A stretch of DNA of 5,719 nucleotides, taken from positions 1 through 5,719 of the forward strand of contig JAQCHG010000144.1 of NCBI GenBank assembly GCA_027619675.1, given 5' to 3'. Below are positions 5,637 to 5,719 of this stretch, one piece after another. The DNA is from Cyanobacteriota bacterium (lineage in GTDB: Bacteria > Cyanobacteriota > Cyanobacteriia > Phormidesmidales > Phormidesmidaceae). The notes beneath the pieces were generated by a model. The model saw nothing but the letters and a program-made list of their open reading frames with translations. It had not been told where the DNA came from and searched no databases. The translations under genes were made by a program, and so were the position numbers. Position 1 is the stretch's first letter. Every line of letters begins with the position of its first letter.

Positions 5637-5719
5637 TGGGTCAGTGGGTCCGAACCTCGCCATTTCCGGACCGATCCTCCCGCCTGGGTTTGCCGTTCCC
5701 TCAGTCTGGCAGTAGGACA
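5635..5719. other. Short tail after the last gene
   Basis: AGTGGGTC occurs twice in direct tandem (5635-5642, 5643-5650), starting within the TAG stop codon. GGTCCG (5647-5652) and CGGACC (5667-5672) form a 6-bp inverted repeat with a 14-nt loop but no T tract, so it is a poor terminator. No gene start is seen before the window ends. Confidence 0.4.

Noticed and set aside
5647..5672. GGTCCG/CGGACC hairpin as terminator of the last gene
   Set aside because: Only 6 bp with a 14-nt loop and no T tract.

Overview
The window looks like chromosomal DNA from a cyanobacterium. Six copies of the palindrome GCGATCGC (HIP1) lie in 5.7 kb, where chance predicts well under one. The genes are also cyanobacterial in type: a plastid/cyanobacterial-type ribosomal protein S4 standing alone, a glucosyltransferase resembling MgdA (glucolipid precursor of the thylakoid galactolipids), a short protein resembling the type IV pilus factor EbsA, and a BioD-like/DRTGG protein. 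The DNA is GC-rich. I do not name a genus.

Layout. Bases 1-776 hold no convincing gene, only palindromes, one copy of a degenerate dispersed repeat and possibly a weak terminator. A strong two-way intrinsic terminator (777-815) follows. On the minus strand come rpsD (891-1499), with its own consensus-like promoter in the short gap behind it, and the GT2 glycosyltransferase (1576-2982). A divergent intergenic region of about 870 nt (2983-3851) separates these from two plus-strand genes. It carries a second repeat copy and, at 3690-3755, a compact set of hairpins exposing a GGAGGAAAC motif. This may be a Yfr2-like small RNA or a leader element, and it is the most interesting non-coding signal here. 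The plus-strand genes are the EbsA-like gene (3852-4232) and the BioD-like/DRTGG gene (4536-5636). Between them is a 303-nt spacer with an unusually dense set of overlapping, mutually exclusive inverted repeats and a third repeat copy.

How the genes relate. rpsD is housekeeping and appears to be transcribed alone. The glycosyltransferase acts in membrane lipid synthesis. The two plus-strand genes could share a transcript, with the structured spacer as a regulatory point, but nothing in the sequence proves this. By eye, genes fill only about 60% of the window. No CRISPR array, transposase, tRNA or rRNA was seen. No clearly new multi-gene system is evident; the candidates worth following are the structured RNA region upstream of the EbsA-like gene, the structured spacer, and the Pta-like protein that lacks a transacetylase domain.
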